Shown here: in pieces, positions 4,909 to 5,237 of the stretch
How the letters are laid out: each line of letters starts with the position of its first letter
Position numbering within the stretch: position 1 is the stretch's first letter
Assembly (NCBI GenBank): GCA_044221135.1
Contig: JBGAPT010000080.1
Span: 1-5,237, forward strand
Direction of reading: 5' to 3'
Origin: UBA4722 sp044221135
Lineage (GTDB): Bacteria; Pseudomonadota; Gammaproteobacteria; DSM-16500
DNA: 5,237 nt
Position numbers and translations under genes: made by a program
Notes under the pieces: model-generated
What the model saw: the letters and a program-made list of their open reading frames with translations, nothing else
What the model was told of the DNA's origin: nothing
Database searches by the model: none

Positions 4909-5237
4909 TCAGGTCCGTGTAGATACATTCACAAATCTTTTATAAGAATGATTCACAACCCAAACACCCAATAATGCGATCAAAGCACCCGCTAATGCAA
5001 TCAGAGTAGGTACTTCATCTAACCAGACCCATCCTATTAACGTAGCAAATACAGGCATAAAATATAAAAAACTCGCAGCACGTGACGCAGGAATGGTGCT
5101 TAACGCGTAACTCCATGTTGAATAGCCAATCACGCCCGGAAAAACCCCAAGATAAATCACAATGGCCGTCGCTTTCAAATTAGTATGTTGCAAATCGTGA
5201 ATTAAATGCGGGAGAAAAACAAGAAGCACAATCGTTC
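4909..5237 (-). CDS. EamA/DMT-family transporter, C-terminal part (gene runs off the window)
   Basis: The frame is open to the right edge with no stop, so only the last 108 or so residues are seen, about a third of the usual 290-300. They contain the end of one membrane helix (VLLVFL) and three further helices: ATAIVIYLGVFPGVIGYSTW, AASFLYFMPVFATLIGWVWL and LIALAGALIALLGVWVV. The pattern Y-A-L-S-x-I-P-A-S-x-A-A, then P-V-F-A-T-L-x-G, then L-D-E-x-P is typical of the second EamA domain. A basic tail (HSYKRF and onward) would lie in the cytoplasm. Members export amino acids, metabolites or drugs; the substrate cannot be told from this fragment. It shares strand with hipBA but the operators in between suggest separate transcription. 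GTG at 5229 is not a true start. Confidence 0.85.
   Translation of the reverse strand, partial: TIVLLVFLPHLIHDLQHTNLKATAIVIYLGVFPGVIGYSTWSYALSTIPASRAASFLYFMPVFATLIGWVWLDEVPTLIALAGALIALLGVWVVNHSYKRFVNVSTRT

Noticed and set aside
4867..4974. Short plus-strand frame starting ATG at 4867 (35 codons).
   Set aside because: It runs antisense into the 3' end of the EamA gene, has no ribosome binding site and no recognisable features.

Overview
The window looks like chromosomal DNA of a moderately AT-rich, Gram-negative, probably gammaproteobacterial species. This rests on a type IV pilus (MSHA/PilVWX-like) minor-pilin operon, a HipBA toxin-antitoxin pair and an EamA-type inner-membrane transporter. 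Nothing here fixes a genus.

Left part (1-186). A repeat unit of about 106 bp occurs twice in tandem. The first copy is bounded by perfect 21-bp inverted repeats, and their junction forms a 34-bp near-palindrome. The second copy runs straight into the ribosome binding site of the first pilin gene, whose most credible start is a TTG at 187 rather than the GTG inside the repeat.

Pilus operon (187-3150, + strand). Four pseudopilin genes overlap at every junction by one to four bases and are surely co-translated. In order they look MshC/GspH-FimT-like, MshD-like, MshO/PilW-like and MshP/PilX-like. The fourth is the most unusual gene. Its pilin-like N-terminus is followed by a small beta-rich module and then seven repeats with a D-C-W-A-V-G signature, enough for one seven-bladed beta-propeller. 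Five blade junctions carry a C-x5-C cysteine pair. I infer a pilus-tip protein that joins pseudopilin and PilY1-like propeller functions in one chain.

Right part (3174-4778, - strand). A hipB-hipA module runs convergently to the pilus operon, with 23 bp between the stop codons, and is visibly richer in A+T. Upstream of hipB lie three copies of a 22-bp palindromic site, 49 and 50 bp apart, the innermost overlapping a possible -10 box. The hipA 5' end is broken. An ATG two bases after the hipB stop leads into a seven-codon frame ending in TAG, yet the eleven codons before the usable hipA ATG encode typical HipA N-terminal sequence in the hipA frame. One extra G in the GGG run at 4394-4396 would restore a 412-residue HipA.

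Far right (4909-5237, - strand). This is the C-terminal third of an EamA/DMT-family transporter that continues past the window edge. The 270 bp between it and hipB hold the hipBA operators and promoter and otherwise nothing I can name.
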